Notes under the pieces: generated by a model | The model's database searches: none | Told to the model about the DNA's origin: nothing | What the model saw: the letters and a program-made list of their open reading frames with translations, nothing else | In this document: piece after piece, positions 8,492 through 16,233 of the stretch | How the letters are laid out: each line of letters starts with the position of its first letter | How positions within the stretch are numbered: the stretch's first letter is position 1 | Made by a program: the position numbers and the translations under genes | Source of the DNA: Bdellovibrio bacteriovorus | Lineage (GTDB): Bacteria; Bdellovibrionota; Bdellovibrionia; Bdellovibrionales; Bdellovibrionaceae | Direction: 5' to 3' | Length of the DNA stretch: 64,000 bases | NCBI RefSeq assembly: GCF_025558485.1 | Contig: NZ_CP102930.1 | Coordinates: forward strand, 2,914,001-2,978,000

Positions 8492-9331
8492 CTACTGCAT
8501 GATAAATCGCGCGGACTCTGTCAAAATCCAGTCTAAATGGAACTGCACATTCATATACTGACCTTCAAGAATACAAAGATTCTTTTCTTCGCCCGGAGCC
8601 AGTTCCATCTTGTGCGTGGTCTTGGAAGCTACACCCACAACGGTGTTTACACCATTGATCATCGCCATAGCCGGTCCGCCGGAGTCGCCTTGGCAGAAGC
8701 CTTTGCCTTCAGATTGGTTGACCATAAAGTAAGGCAGGGTGGGGGCGTATTTGGAAACACGCAGCTCTACAGTGCGCAAAATACCGGAATTTCCTGGTTG
8801 TGACGGGCGGCCGTCAGTTCTTCCAAAGCCCGCTGCAACCACGGACGTCAACCCCATCAGAGCCTCTTTTTGCGGCAGATGAAGAATCTCGACGTCCGCT
8901 GGCAGGTCTGCTTCCAGATATGCCAGGGCCACGTCATAATTTTTATCGCCTTCAAGGTACTTGGGGTGCACTGCCACTTTCGCAGCCTTATAGGTGATGC
9001 TTTGGCCTTCACCATTTTTAATATCCACGCGATGAGAGGCATCTTCGCGCTGAATAATACAATGGGCTGCCGTCAGGATCAGACGGGTGCTGATGGCGCT
9101 TCCGGTACACTGGGAAACTTTGTAGTAGGTTGTGATGCTTTCAGCATCCTCTTTGGTGACGGGAGAATGGAAAACGCGAAAATTCAGGGCTTGTCTGGTG
9201 ACGGGGTCCGCGTTGTCCACCTCACGACCGCCCACAATAGCATCATCCAGCAAAGGAGAGACTTCCCCATTTTGCAGGCTTTCTTGGCAGGCTGTCAGTA
9301 AAAGAAGTCCGAAAATAAGCAATTTTCTCAT
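8492..9331 (-). CDS. Trypsin-like serine protease, lipoprotein
   Basis: The protein is a chymotrypsin-fold (S1A) protease anchored as a lipoprotein. The ATG at 9331 gives a lipobox LLTAC within 16 residues. An upstream in-frame ATG at 9367 would bury this signal. The mature part shows the activation-type IVGG, the catalytic His in TAAHC, Asp in NYDVALAYL and Ser in GDSGGPAM. The specificity pocket residue six before the catalytic Ser falls in KGFCQGDSGG and does not appear to be the trypsin Asp. Cys residues around the active site suggest disulfides. Secreted S1A proteases are abundant in predatory bacteria, so prey protein digestion is a reasonable inference. Confidence 0.9.
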   Translation of the reverse strand: MRKLLIFGLLLLTACQESLQNGEVSPLLDDAIVGGREVDNADPVTRQALNFRVFHSPVTKEDAESITTYYKVSQCTGSAISTRLILTAAHCIIQREDASHRVDIKNGEGQSITYKAAKVAVHPKYLEGDKNYDVALAYLEADLPADVEILHLPQKEALMGLTSVVAAGFGRTDGRPSQPGNSGILRTVELRVSKYAPTLPYFMVNQSEGKGFCQGDSGGPAMAMINGVNTVVGVASKTTHKMELAPGEEKNLCILEGQYMNVQFHLDWILTESARFIMQ

Positions 9332-9354
9332 AAGGTGGCTTTCATGCAAAAAAG

Positions 9355-9495
9355 CAACACACCTCAAAGTGAAGAAAAGCGCTCCGGAAGTGTCAAAAAG
9401 TTGGATAGTGCCGCGAAATGATCAACACACCTCAAAGTGAAGAAAAGCGCTCCGGAAGTGTCAAAAAGTTGGATAGTGCCGCGAAATGATCAACA
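9355..9495. repeat. Perfect 68-bp tandem duplication carrying the protease promoter
   Basis: Positions 9355-9422 are repeated exactly at 9423-9490, and the first 5 nt of a third unit follow. Each unit contains, on the minus strand, TTGACA (9391-9396 and 9459-9464), followed 17 nt later by TTCACT. This forms a plausible, if weak, -35/-10 pair aimed at the protease gene. The proximal copy would start transcription about 30 nt before the 9331 ATG. The identity of the copies implies a recent event. Confidence 0.9.
9368..9396 (-). promoter_or_regulatory. Candidate promoter of the serine protease gene (proximal copy)
   Basis: On the minus strand, TTGACA (9396-9391) is a perfect -35 hexamer. A 17-nt spacer leads to TTCACT (9373-9368), a poor match to TATAAT. 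An identical copy lies 68 bp upstream because of the tandem duplication. The call is inferred from consensus only. Confidence 0.4.
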
Positions 9496-9512
9496 GCGGG
9501 CGGGGGCGGGTT

Positions 9513-9809
9513 TTAAAAAGCCCAATTCAGCTGGGCGGCAGCGCCAACGCCGTCGGTGTTCATCAGGCTGGAAACCTGCAAGGAAACCGGGGCTTTTTTG
9601 AAAGTTTCAGTCCATGAAAAGCGGACTTCTCTTTTTTCATCTTCGGCATTTTCTTCATCATGATAAATCAGTTCTGTGCCGAATCGCTTTTCTTCAAGCC
9701 CGTGCAGGGGGACTTCCATGCGGTGTTCTTTGGCTTGCACAGTGCCCGCCAGAACCAGAAGAAGAGTGACACCTATTGAAATTGCTTCGAGTGTTTTTGA
9801 TCTTTCCAT
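9513..9809 (-). CDS. Small exported protein resembling the C-terminal strands of a barrel
   Basis: The ATG at 9809 gives 98 residues with a signal peptide (hydrophobic GVTLLLVLAGTVQA, cut before KEH). An in-frame ATG at 9872 would add 21 poorly fitting residues. The mature part is about 70 residues, acidic in the middle, and ends with two amphipathic strands and a terminal Phe (AAQLNWAF). By eye, the FKKAPVSLQVS segment and the ending match the last two strands of the 7173-8390 barrel (FKKTAVIPMMVSFQVS). It may be a remnant of a duplicated barrel gene or a small accessory protein. A terminator overlaps its stop codon. Confidence 0.6.
   Translation of the reverse strand: MERSKTLEAISIGVTLLLVLAGTVQAKEHRMEVPLHGLEEKRFGTELIYHDEENAEDEKREVRFSWTETFKKAPVSLQVSSLMNTDGVGAAAQLNWAF
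9516..9536 (-). terminator. Rho-independent terminator overlapping the stop of the small exported protein
   Basis: On the minus strand, GCCCA and TGGGC pair around a 7-nt loop (9536-9520), followed by TTTTT that also supplies the first base of the TAA stop. The stem is short, so termination may be partial. Confidence 0.5.
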
Positions 9810-9938
9810 GAATCTGAGCGTAGAGATCCGCAGAGTGATTTTCCACTCACGTTCAGTGTGATTCCGGACCAAGTGGAGGAAGCTTGCAGAATTAAAATGA
9901 AGAAAGCCCCAGAAGCATTTCCTAGGGCCAGTTTCGGA

Positions 9939-10754
9939 CTAGTCTTTGGTTTCTTTTTCAATCGAGGTTCGCAGTAGCGACTCGACGTGATTCTTGCGGT
10001 TTGATCCGCCCAGCATGGATTTCAGGCGATTGTGAATGGATGGATCGTTGATCAAAGCGCCAAGGCTTCCTTCGCCACGATCGATTTTGGATAAAATTGC
10101 ATCCAGCTTGTCGATGGATTTCGCCAGCTTTTCGCCACCGCCGTGCGAGTTCAAGCCGGCCACGAATTTCTGACTGTCCTTGCTGGTTTGAGCCAGACTG
10201 CTGGAAACGGTGTCGAGATTGTTCATCACGCGCATCATGCGGTTATCAACATTCATGGCGTGGGTGATCTTATAGAGCTCATTGATAATATCAAAGATAC
10301 GCGATGTTTCGTTGCCACGTTCAGCGATGATACCTAAAACATCGGTGGGCTTTGCCACGGCCAGGATGTCGCCCTCTTTCAGATTGTCCGCGCGGGGATC
10401 ACCGGGAATGATAAAGACGAACTTGTCCCCTAAGGCGCCTTGAGTGCGGATTTCCACCTGCGATCCCTGACGAATGCGATCGATGTAGTCTTCGTTGATC
10501 TTCATTTTTACATCCAAAGAGTTTTTTTCCGGCAGGAAGGTGATGGTTTCGACATTTCCGACAGTCACACCGGAAAGGGACACCACACTGCCGACGGCCA
10601 AGCCTTGAACCTGGTCAAAGTGGGCATGAACCCGCACGTAAGAGGTAAAGATCGCTTTGTCGGCGCCGAGGAAAAAGATCGATGCTAAAATCAGGAAAAT
10701 CCCGATGGTAAGGAAGATGCCGACTTTGACTTGGGTGCTGAAGTGAGATTCCAT
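9939..10754 (-). CDS. mlaD: MlaD-family MCE lipid-binding protein
   Basis: This is the substrate-binding subunit of a phospholipid transporter in the cell envelope. It has one N-terminal membrane anchor (about residues 10-30) and a single MCE domain (about 38-115, with GLAVGSVVSLSGVTVGNV). A helical tail of about 150 residues follows, which is longer than in E. coli MlaD. The ATG at 10754 overlaps the last base of the mlaF stop, so the genes are translationally coupled. A missing MlaC or MlaB is noted in the findings. The homology is clear, but the lipid and the direction of transport are not determined. Confidence 0.9.
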   Translation of the reverse strand: MESHFSTQVKVGIFLTIGIFLILASIFFLGADKAIFTSYVRVHAHFDQVQGLAVGSVVSLSGVTVGNVETITFLPEKNSLDVKMKINEDYIDRIRQGSQVEIRTQGALGDKFVFIIPGDPRADNLKEGDILAVAKPTDVLGIIAERGNETSRIFDIINELYKITHAMNVDNRMMRVMNNLDTVSSSLAQTSKDSQKFVAGLNSHGGGEKLAKSIDKLDAILSKIDRGEGSLGALINDPSIHNRLKSMLGGSNRKNHVESLLRTSIEKETKD

Positions 10755-11500
10755 TAAGCACTTTCTCCGTTAATAAACTGACTCATGACACCAGCAGGTT
10801 CCTGCTTGAGCTTTTCGATGGTGTATTGTTCTCCGATTTTTCCATTCAGCAGCAGTGCCACTTTGTCACAGACGGCATACACTGTGGGCATGTCGTGCGT
10901 AACCAGAATGGAGGTCACACCCTTGGCTTTCAGGTTTAAAATGGATTCCTGAATGCGTTTGGTATTGTAGGGGTCAAGCCCTGCCGTGGGTTCATCGTAA
11001 AGAACCACTTCAGGGTGCATCATCATCGCACGGGCCAAACCCACGCGCTTTTGCATCCCGCCGGAAAGATTTCCGGGCAGCAGATGTTCGGATCCGGGCA
11101 GACCGAATTCCTGCAACTGATCATGAATCTGCTTGGCGATTTCCTGTTCAGAGAATTTGAAATGCTCTCTTAGCGGATACGCCAGATTTTCGTAAACAGA
11201 CATGGAATCAAACAATGCTCCGCCTTGAAAGGCATAGGCCACTTTTTTGCGGATTTCGATAAGCTGGGCCTCGTCCATGGGTGTGATGTCTGTGCCGTTG
11301 ATCAGAATCTGACCACTGTCAGGCTTTTCCAAGCCGACCAGACTGCGCAGCAGAACACTCTTACCGGTGCCGGAACCGCCAATCAGTCCCAGACATTCGC
11401 CCTTGCGGACGTAGAAGCTGACGCCCTGATGAACTTTTTTGTTGCCGAAGGATTTGTGAAAATCAACGACTTCAATAACGCCATTTCGTTCGTTACTCAT
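10754..11500 (-). CDS. mlaF: Mla-type ABC transporter ATPase
   Basis: The 248-residue ATPase energises the MlaE permease. Walker A GGSGTGKS is near residue 40, the Q-loop lies in AFQGGALFDS, the signature NLSGGMQKR is at about 143, and Walker B VVLYDEPTAGLDP is at about 164, followed by an H-loop His in LVTHDM. This signature and the GALFDS segment are typical of the MlaF/Ttg2A subfamily. Its stop overlaps mlaD and its start overlaps the mlaE stop in an ATGA arrangement. Confidence 0.95.
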   Translation of the reverse strand: MSNERNGVIEVVDFHKSFGNKKVHQGVSFYVRKGECLGLIGGSGTGKSVLLRSLVGLEKPDSGQILINGTDITPMDEAQLIEIRKKVAYAFQGGALFDSMSVYENLAYPLREHFKFSEQEIAKQIHDQLQEFGLPGSEHLLPGNLSGGMQKRVGLARAMMMHPEVVLYDEPTAGLDPYNTKRIQESILNLKAKGVTSILVTHDMPTVYAVCDKVALLLNGKIGEQYTIEKLKQEPAGVMSQFINGESA

Positions 11501-12285
11501 ATCATTTTCTCCACAATCCAGAAAAGTTTCGACAGGAAGAAGTCGCCCACGACAATCAAAATGGAAGAAACCACCACAGCTTTGGTGGTGGCAATACCGA
11601 CTTCTTTTGTGCCAGCTTTTACATTCAAGCCGAAATAACAGGACGGAATGGCGATAAACAAGGCAAAGAAGAAGGTCTTGGCGAAGCCGGACAAATAGTC
11701 CTGAATAGAGGACGTCGTCATTACTTTAAGCAGATAAAAATTAGGGTCCAGATTCAGCTCTGTTGCCCCCACGATCAGTCCGCCCAGATTTCCCACCAGA
11801 TTGGCAATGGAAACCAGAATAGGCAAAGTGATCAGACAGGCCAGCACACGGGGAATAACGATTTTCTTAATCGGCGAGGTGCCCAGGGCGCGAATCGCAT
11901 CAATCTGCTGGGTCACAACCATACTGCCGATTTCGCTGGCAATACCTGCACCCACACGGGCTGCAAGCATCAAACTGGTGAAGACCGGCCCCATTTCACG
12001 CAAGATAGTGACGGCCAGAAGTTTCGGGACATAGAGCTTTCCACCGAATTTTTCCAAACCCAGTCCAAATTGCAGGGACATCACCATTCCGATGCTGACT
12101 GCTGTGATCACGATCAGGGGTAACGAGCGCATACCAATCTGGTAGATTTGTTCAGCAATAAGTTTAAAATAAATACGCCCTTGAAAGGTTTCACGGAAAA
12201 CATCGCGGCTTAACAGGCCCACTCCACCGATAAAGTGAAGGACTTCCATCATAAAGACTGTAAAAGGAAGTGCGAGATTGTTCAT
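11497..12285 (-). CDS. mlaE: Mla-type ABC transporter permease
   Basis: The 262-residue inner-membrane permease has about five to six hydrophobic segments and the MlaE core motif region (GMVMSLQFG, then LREMGPVFTSLMLAARVGAGIASEIGSM). It forms the transport channel with MlaF and hands lipid to or from the MCE protein. Its ATG at 12285 shares one base with the stop codon of the upstream lipoprotein gene, so four genes form one tightly coupled operon. Confidence 0.95.
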   Translation of the reverse strand: MNNLALPFTVFMMEVLHFIGGVGLLSRDVFRETFQGRIYFKLIAEQIYQIGMRSLPLIVITAVSIGMVMSLQFGLGLEKFGGKLYVPKLLAVTILREMGPVFTSLMLAARVGAGIASEIGSMVVTQQIDAIRALGTSPIKKIVIPRVLACLITLPILVSIANLVGNLGGLIVGATELNLDPNFYLLKVMTTSSIQDYLSGFAKTFFFALFIAIPSCYFGLNVKAGTKEVGIATTKAVVVSSILIVVGDFFLSKLFWIVEKMI

Positions 12286-12779
12286 TAAGGCGCCTTAAAC
12301 TGAGCTTTAAACTGCTCAAAGTGATTTTGCTCAGCTGCGAACTGCTTTTGAACACCACCGTAGCTCAGGGTATAGTTGCAGTTATTTTTCTTAAAGACCA
12401 CCAACGCCAGTTGAACAGCAATGCCATCCACGGTGCCTGTAGCGACAGTCTGGCGGGCTTCACGCCCATTGAACATGACAGAATCAGAAGTTTTCACATC
12501 CAGATTGGAAAGAGCCGCCAAGGATTCTGTTTCCATCTGCTGTAAGGAGGGATCGGCCCCGCCACAGTCAGAAACAAAAGAAATGGTATTGCCAGTAGCC
12601 CCACTCAACCAGGCCTTGTCAGAAGAGGCAGAATCAATAGCCTTAAACGGAGAGGACGGAGCCGAAAACTCCACACCCTTTGCAGGCACGGATTTTCGCC
12701 CCGGCAAATTCACCGACACACAACTAGCAAGCAGCACACTCAAGATGCAAACACCAAAGAAGTTTCTCATAGCACCCAT
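12285..12779 (-). CDS. Small lipoprotein at the head of the mla operon
   Basis: The 164-residue protein has a lipobox LASC within the first 20 residues. A second in-frame ATG at 12770 gives a shorter and more usual signal. The mature protein has two Cys (DCGG and NNCNY), probably a disulfide, and a mixed alpha/beta pattern with no recognised domain. Its stop overlaps the mlaE start by one base. By position it may be an outer-membrane partner of the transporter, a role that other bacteria give to MlaA or MlaC, but it resembles neither. Function unknown. Confidence 0.75.
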   Translation of the reverse strand: MGAMRNFFGVCILSVLLASCVSVNLPGRKSVPAKGVEFSAPSSPFKAIDSASSDKAWLSGATGNTISFVSDCGGADPSLQQMETESLAALSNLDVKTSDSVMFNGREARQTVATGTVDGIAVQLALVVFKKNNCNYTLSYGGVQKQFAAEQNHFEQFKAQFKAP

Positions 12780-12833
12780 CCATCGGAATAAATTGAGGAA
12801 AAATCCAGAGCTTGTCCGTCGAAACAGTGCCTC

Positions 12834-12962
12834 GGTCTAGGAGGAAAGGGGTGGGCGGTGCCTCATCCCCTTCGGACACATCCTCGCGGACGTGATCCCT
12901 GTCGGGATCTACTGCTGCGGAACTTGGGGCTGAGCCACCGCCCACCCCTTTCCTCCTAGACC
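12834..12962 (-). repeat. Structured element, copy 1 (long perfect terminal stem, conserved core)
   Basis: The ends 12834-12860 and 12936-12962 are a perfect 27-bp inverted repeat, extended by 4 more pairs after one mismatch. Read on the minus strand, the interior holds AAGTTCCGCAGCAG, then a perfect small hairpin GATCCC/GGGATC, then GCGAGGATG and CCGAAGGGG. The same ordered core occurs on the plus strand at 13137-13220 inside a different terminal stem. No ORF of coding character overlaps it. It may be a structured RNA or a palindromic repeat family. Confidence 0.8.
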
Positions 12963-13106
12963 AAGCTGGCTCGTCGTTTAAACACTAGATTTCCCCACTG
13001 CTTTTAGCACATCAACAAAACCTTCGATTCACTCCGCACCGAAAAAGCTCAAAGAACACGCCCCGCGTGCACCAGATCCCGCAAAACAACGTCGGCACAC
13101 CAGGCT

Positions 13107-13281
13107 CTTGGCGGAGGGGCTTAGGGGAGTCCGACGCAAGTTCCGCAGCAGCAGCCCGAAGGGCGCGTCAGCGAGGATGAAAAGTCCATGATGGACTTTT
13201 CACGCGTAAGCCCGAAGGGGCATGGGCAGGAGCCCTTGCCACTGTCCGAAGCGGCGGCCTCCCCTAAGCCCCTCCGCCAAG
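13107..13281 (+). repeat. Structured element, copy 2 (same core, different terminal stem)
   Basis: The ends 13107-13129 and 13259-13281 form a perfect 23-bp inverted repeat whose sequence is unrelated to the stem of copy 1. Inside are the shared AAGTTCCGCAGCAG (13138-13151), a GCCC/GGGC hairpin where copy 1 has GATCCC/GGGATC, and GCGAGGATG (13171-13179). An extra 12-bp perfect hairpin follows at 13178-13202, and then CCGAAGGGG. The rest of the roughly 610-nt gap 12780-13393 shows no gene apart from a possible short ORF at 13332-13439. Confidence 0.8.
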
Positions 13282-13393
13282 GGCCGGGTCGTCCCCGCCG
13301 TCATTGTTTTGGCGGAGGTGTTGGAAATTCTATGAAACTTTTTGCCCAGCTTGAACTTATTTGCCATCAGGCCTTTGAAAGGGGTGGCACCGT

Positions 13394-16225
13394 ATGTGCA
13401 ACAGCAAAGCGAAGGGAAGAGAAGGGGTTCAAGGAGTGAACACTTTACGATTTGTGATGATGGCAGGATGCCTGTTCTTTGGTCTGGCTTCAGCAGAAGC
13501 TAACAAGGTTAATGGCGTGATCAATTTCCAAGGGGACACTGTTCACTTGGAACTGACGGGTCAGCAGAACTGGGACTATGATGTAAAGCGCTTGGATAAA
13601 AAAGGCCAGACTGTGGTTGAAATGACCGTGCCAGCTCTGGATGAATCTACTATTGGTTCTCTTTCCTCATTTAAAAGTGATTTCGTGACTGCTGTTGCCG
13701 TGGATCGCAAAGGTCCGGATGGCAAGAACGTGATTCAGTTCACTCTTTCTGGTGAAGACATTGATACTTTTGACTATCTGACAGATCAGCCGTCTCGTTT
13801 GATTATGGATTTCTATGTGAATCCGTCCGCGAAACCGGCTAAAACCGCCAAGAAAACTGTGGCGGAAAAAGAAAAACAACTTCCGACCCAGCTGCCGCCT
13901 AAGATCGTAAAACCAGTGGCAAAAGCCAAAACAGATAAGAATAGAAAGCCTGCCACGGCGGACACTTTGACGATTGCCCAGCAGGGTGGTGTGGCTGTTG
14001 CCCAAAATGACAGTGTGAAATCCGGAATCTTTGACGGGGGCGATCCAGAGTATGAGCGCTTCTCTATTAAGGATTATGAGATCAAAGAAGACGCTTTGAT
14101 CCGGGCGAAAGATAACTATTATATCCCGTTCCCGATGCTGGAAACTCCGGTGAGCTATTGGGAAAAAATGAAGGTGACGCCGACGATCTATCAGATCACG
14201 CCAAAGTCCTCTGAGGAAAATAAACAGGCGCGTTTGCTTTTGACTCTGTTTGAAAAACAACGTTATGGCGTTTATTTGAAAACCCAGCAGTGGTTCAAGG
14301 ACAAGTATCCACAATCTGAATACAACGAAGTGATCGACTTCATGACTGCCGATGTTCATCTGGCGATGTGGCAGGATGAAGGCCGAGTGAAGGACTACGA
14401 TCAGGCAATTCAAAAATACAAGGAAGCTGTGGCGAAGTATCCACGCTCTCCACTGGCGGAAAGAACATCCCTGAAGCTGGGCTATCTGGCTTTTGAAAAA
14501 GGGGACTATTTAAATTCGCTGCGCTTCTTCCAGGAGCATATCGAAAACAAGAACTTCTCTGACAAGGAATCTTTGTCGAAGGACCTGGCTCGTTTGGGCA
14601 TGGGTCTGGATTTTATGAAGTTGAATAAATGGGATGATGCGATTTCTCATTTCAATCAGGTGGAAAAAGACGCTTTCAACCGTGATTTGAAAGTGGAGGC
14701 GGCTTACCGTCGCGGTGATGTTTGGGTTCGTAGCAAAAACTATCCAAAAGCGATTGCGGAATACCAAAGTGCCCTGAAGAAATATCCGGAAGGTCAGGGG
14801 CTTTATCCGAATGCGTTCTTCAATCAGGCGGAATCTCTGTTTATGACGAACAAGTATCAGCAAAGTCTGGATACTTATCGTGAATTTGTAAAAAAATTCC
14901 CAAGCAGCAATCATTCTGCGTTTGCGATGACTCGTATGGGGGAACTGCTGGAAATCTTCGGGGCGGATAAGTCCCGTGTGATGGGTGCCTATCTGGAAAC
15001 TTATTTCCGCTATGGCGAAACTCCGAACGCTGTGATCGCACGTCTGCGTCTTTTGAGCGGTCGTATGAAGGGCATGAAACCAAAAGAGGTCAATCATGCT
15101 GTTGAAGAGATCATGTCTTTGGCCAAAAAGATCGACCTTCCGAATATTGAACAGTTTGCGACTGTCATGGTGGCGGATGGTTACACCAACCGTGGTGAAT
15201 ACCAGAAGGCCGTGGACCTTTTGTCGAAGTACTATAAAGAGCATCCAACATCTGTGGATGTTCCATTGTTGACCAATCGTATTGTGTCCAACATCAACGA
15301 TAAGCTGGAATCCGAAGTGACGGCTGGTAACTTTATCGCGGGTCTGAAAACTCACAGTCAATATGCTGACAACTGGCTTAAGAATTCCAAACGTCTGGAC
15401 ACGAAATACAATGTGGGCCGTGCGTTCGAAATGGCCGGTGTGCCAGTCGAAGCCGAGCGCTATTACAAGGATGTTCTAAATCGCACTTATGCGATTCGTG
15501 GAACACAGGAAGCCAAAGAAGTGCAGGTAAAAGAACAGGCACCTTCTGAAGACGAGCTGAATCTGCGTTTGGCGACAGTGTTTGCTCAGGAGCAAAAGTA
15601 CAATCAGGCTTATGACTATCTGAAAAATATCAAGAATCCCGAAAAGATGGATGAAAACGCCCAGATTGAACGTGTGAATGTGGCAGTTCGTCTGTTGGAA
15701 AAACGTGGGGACAATGATTCTGCGGTTCGCTATCTGGGCGAATTGCTGCGCACATGGAAAGGCCAGCCGCAATTGGTGGCCGAGCCTTATCTGAAGCTGG
15801 CAGAACTGCAAATCAAGCAGAACAAGCCCGATGAAGCTTTGAAGTCCCTGGAAATGATTGATCAGTTTCAAAAAGATTCCGGCCGGATTTCCCCGGTGAT
15901 TCACGCCAAGGCGCTGGAAACAATGGGGGATATCCATCTGGAACAGAAGCAAAGAAATCTGGCGACAGGTTCTTATGAAAAGCTTCTTGAAAAATACGAA
16001 GACAGCCGTCCTCTTTCCTCTATCCGCTACAAGTTGGGTCAGATCTACTTTAAAGAAGGTGAGATCCAAAAAGCAGCGGAAGTCTGGAACGAGTTCAAAG
16101 GTGACAAGAGCGGTTTCTGGAAGAAGCTGGCTCAAGAGCAACTTCAGAACTCGGACTGGAGAGACGGATACAAAAAATATATCAAAAGAATTCCAGCTAT
16201 GTCTGAGAACGAGCAAGGCCAATAG
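13394..16225 (+). CDS. Exported TPR-repeat protein heading the flagellar operon
   Basis: The 943-residue protein has an N-terminal export signal (hydrophobic FVMMAGCLFFGLASA), an AMIN-like beta domain (about 45-150, with FQGDTVHLEL and LIMDFYVNP), a Lys/Pro-rich linker (about 150-190), and then many TPR-type helical hairpins to the end (for example YDQAIQKYKEAVAKYPRSPLAE and the YPKAIAEYQSALKKYPEG region). The ATG at 13394 follows AAAGGGGTGG. A GTG at 13436, overlapping the stop of a short upstream frame, would give a shorter n-region and is a real alternative. It sits 8 nt before the AAA+ gene. A periplasmic scaffold acting in flagellar or wall assembly is a reasonable inference. AMIN domains bind peptidoglycan-associated targets. 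Confidence 0.85.
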   Translation: MCNSKAKGREGVQGVNTLRFVMMAGCLFFGLASAEANKVNGVINFQGDTVHLELTGQQNWDYDVKRLDKKGQTVVEMTVPALDESTIGSLSSFKSDFVTAVAVDRKGPDGKNVIQFTLSGEDIDTFDYLTDQPSRLIMDFYVNPSAKPAKTAKKTVAEKEKQLPTQLPPKIVKPVAKAKTDKNRKPATADTLTIAQQGGVAVAQNDSVKSGIFDGGDPEYERFSIKDYEIKEDALIRAKDNYYIPFPMLETPVSYWEKMKVTPTIYQITPKSSEENKQARLLLTLFEKQRYGVYLKTQQWFKDKYPQSEYNEVIDFMTADVHLAMWQDEGRVKDYDQAIQKYKEAVAKYPRSPLAERTSLKLGYLAFEKGDYLNSLRFFQEHIENKNFSDKESLSKDLARLGMGLDFMKLNKWDDAISHFNQVEKDAFNRDLKVEAAYRRGDVWVRSKNYPKAIAEYQSALKKYPEGQGLYPNAFFNQAESLFMTNKYQQSLDTYREFVKKFPSSNHSAFAMTRMGELLEIFGADKSRVMGAYLETYFRYGETPNAVIARLRLLSGRMKGMKPKEVNHAVEEIMSLAKKIDLPNIEQFATVMVADGYTNRGEYQKAVDLLSKYYKEHPTSVDVPLLTNRIVSNINDKLESEVTAGNFIAGLKTHSQYADNWLKNSKRLDTKYNVGRAFEMAGVPVEAERYYKDVLNRTYAIRGTQEAKEVQVKEQAPSEDELNLRLATVFAQEQKYNQAYDYLKNIKNPEKMDENAQIERVNVAVRLLEKRGDNDSAVRYLGELLRTWKGQPQLVAEPYLKLAELQIKQNKPDEALKSLEMIDQFQKDSGRISPVIHAKALETMGDIHLEQKQRNLATGSYEKLLEKYEDSRPLSSIRYKLGQIYFKEGEIQKAAEVWNEFKGDKSGFWKKLAQEQLQNSDWRDGYKKYIKRIPAMSENEQGQ

Positions 16226-16233
16226 GAGTTTGG

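Noticed and set aside
12724..12945. 73-residue minus-strand frame over the structured element
   Set aside because: It is produced by the GC-rich stem and has no coding character.
14510..15361. 283-residue minus-strand frame inside the TPR gene
   Set aside because: Antisense frame; the TPR periodicity on the plus strand explains the sequence fully.
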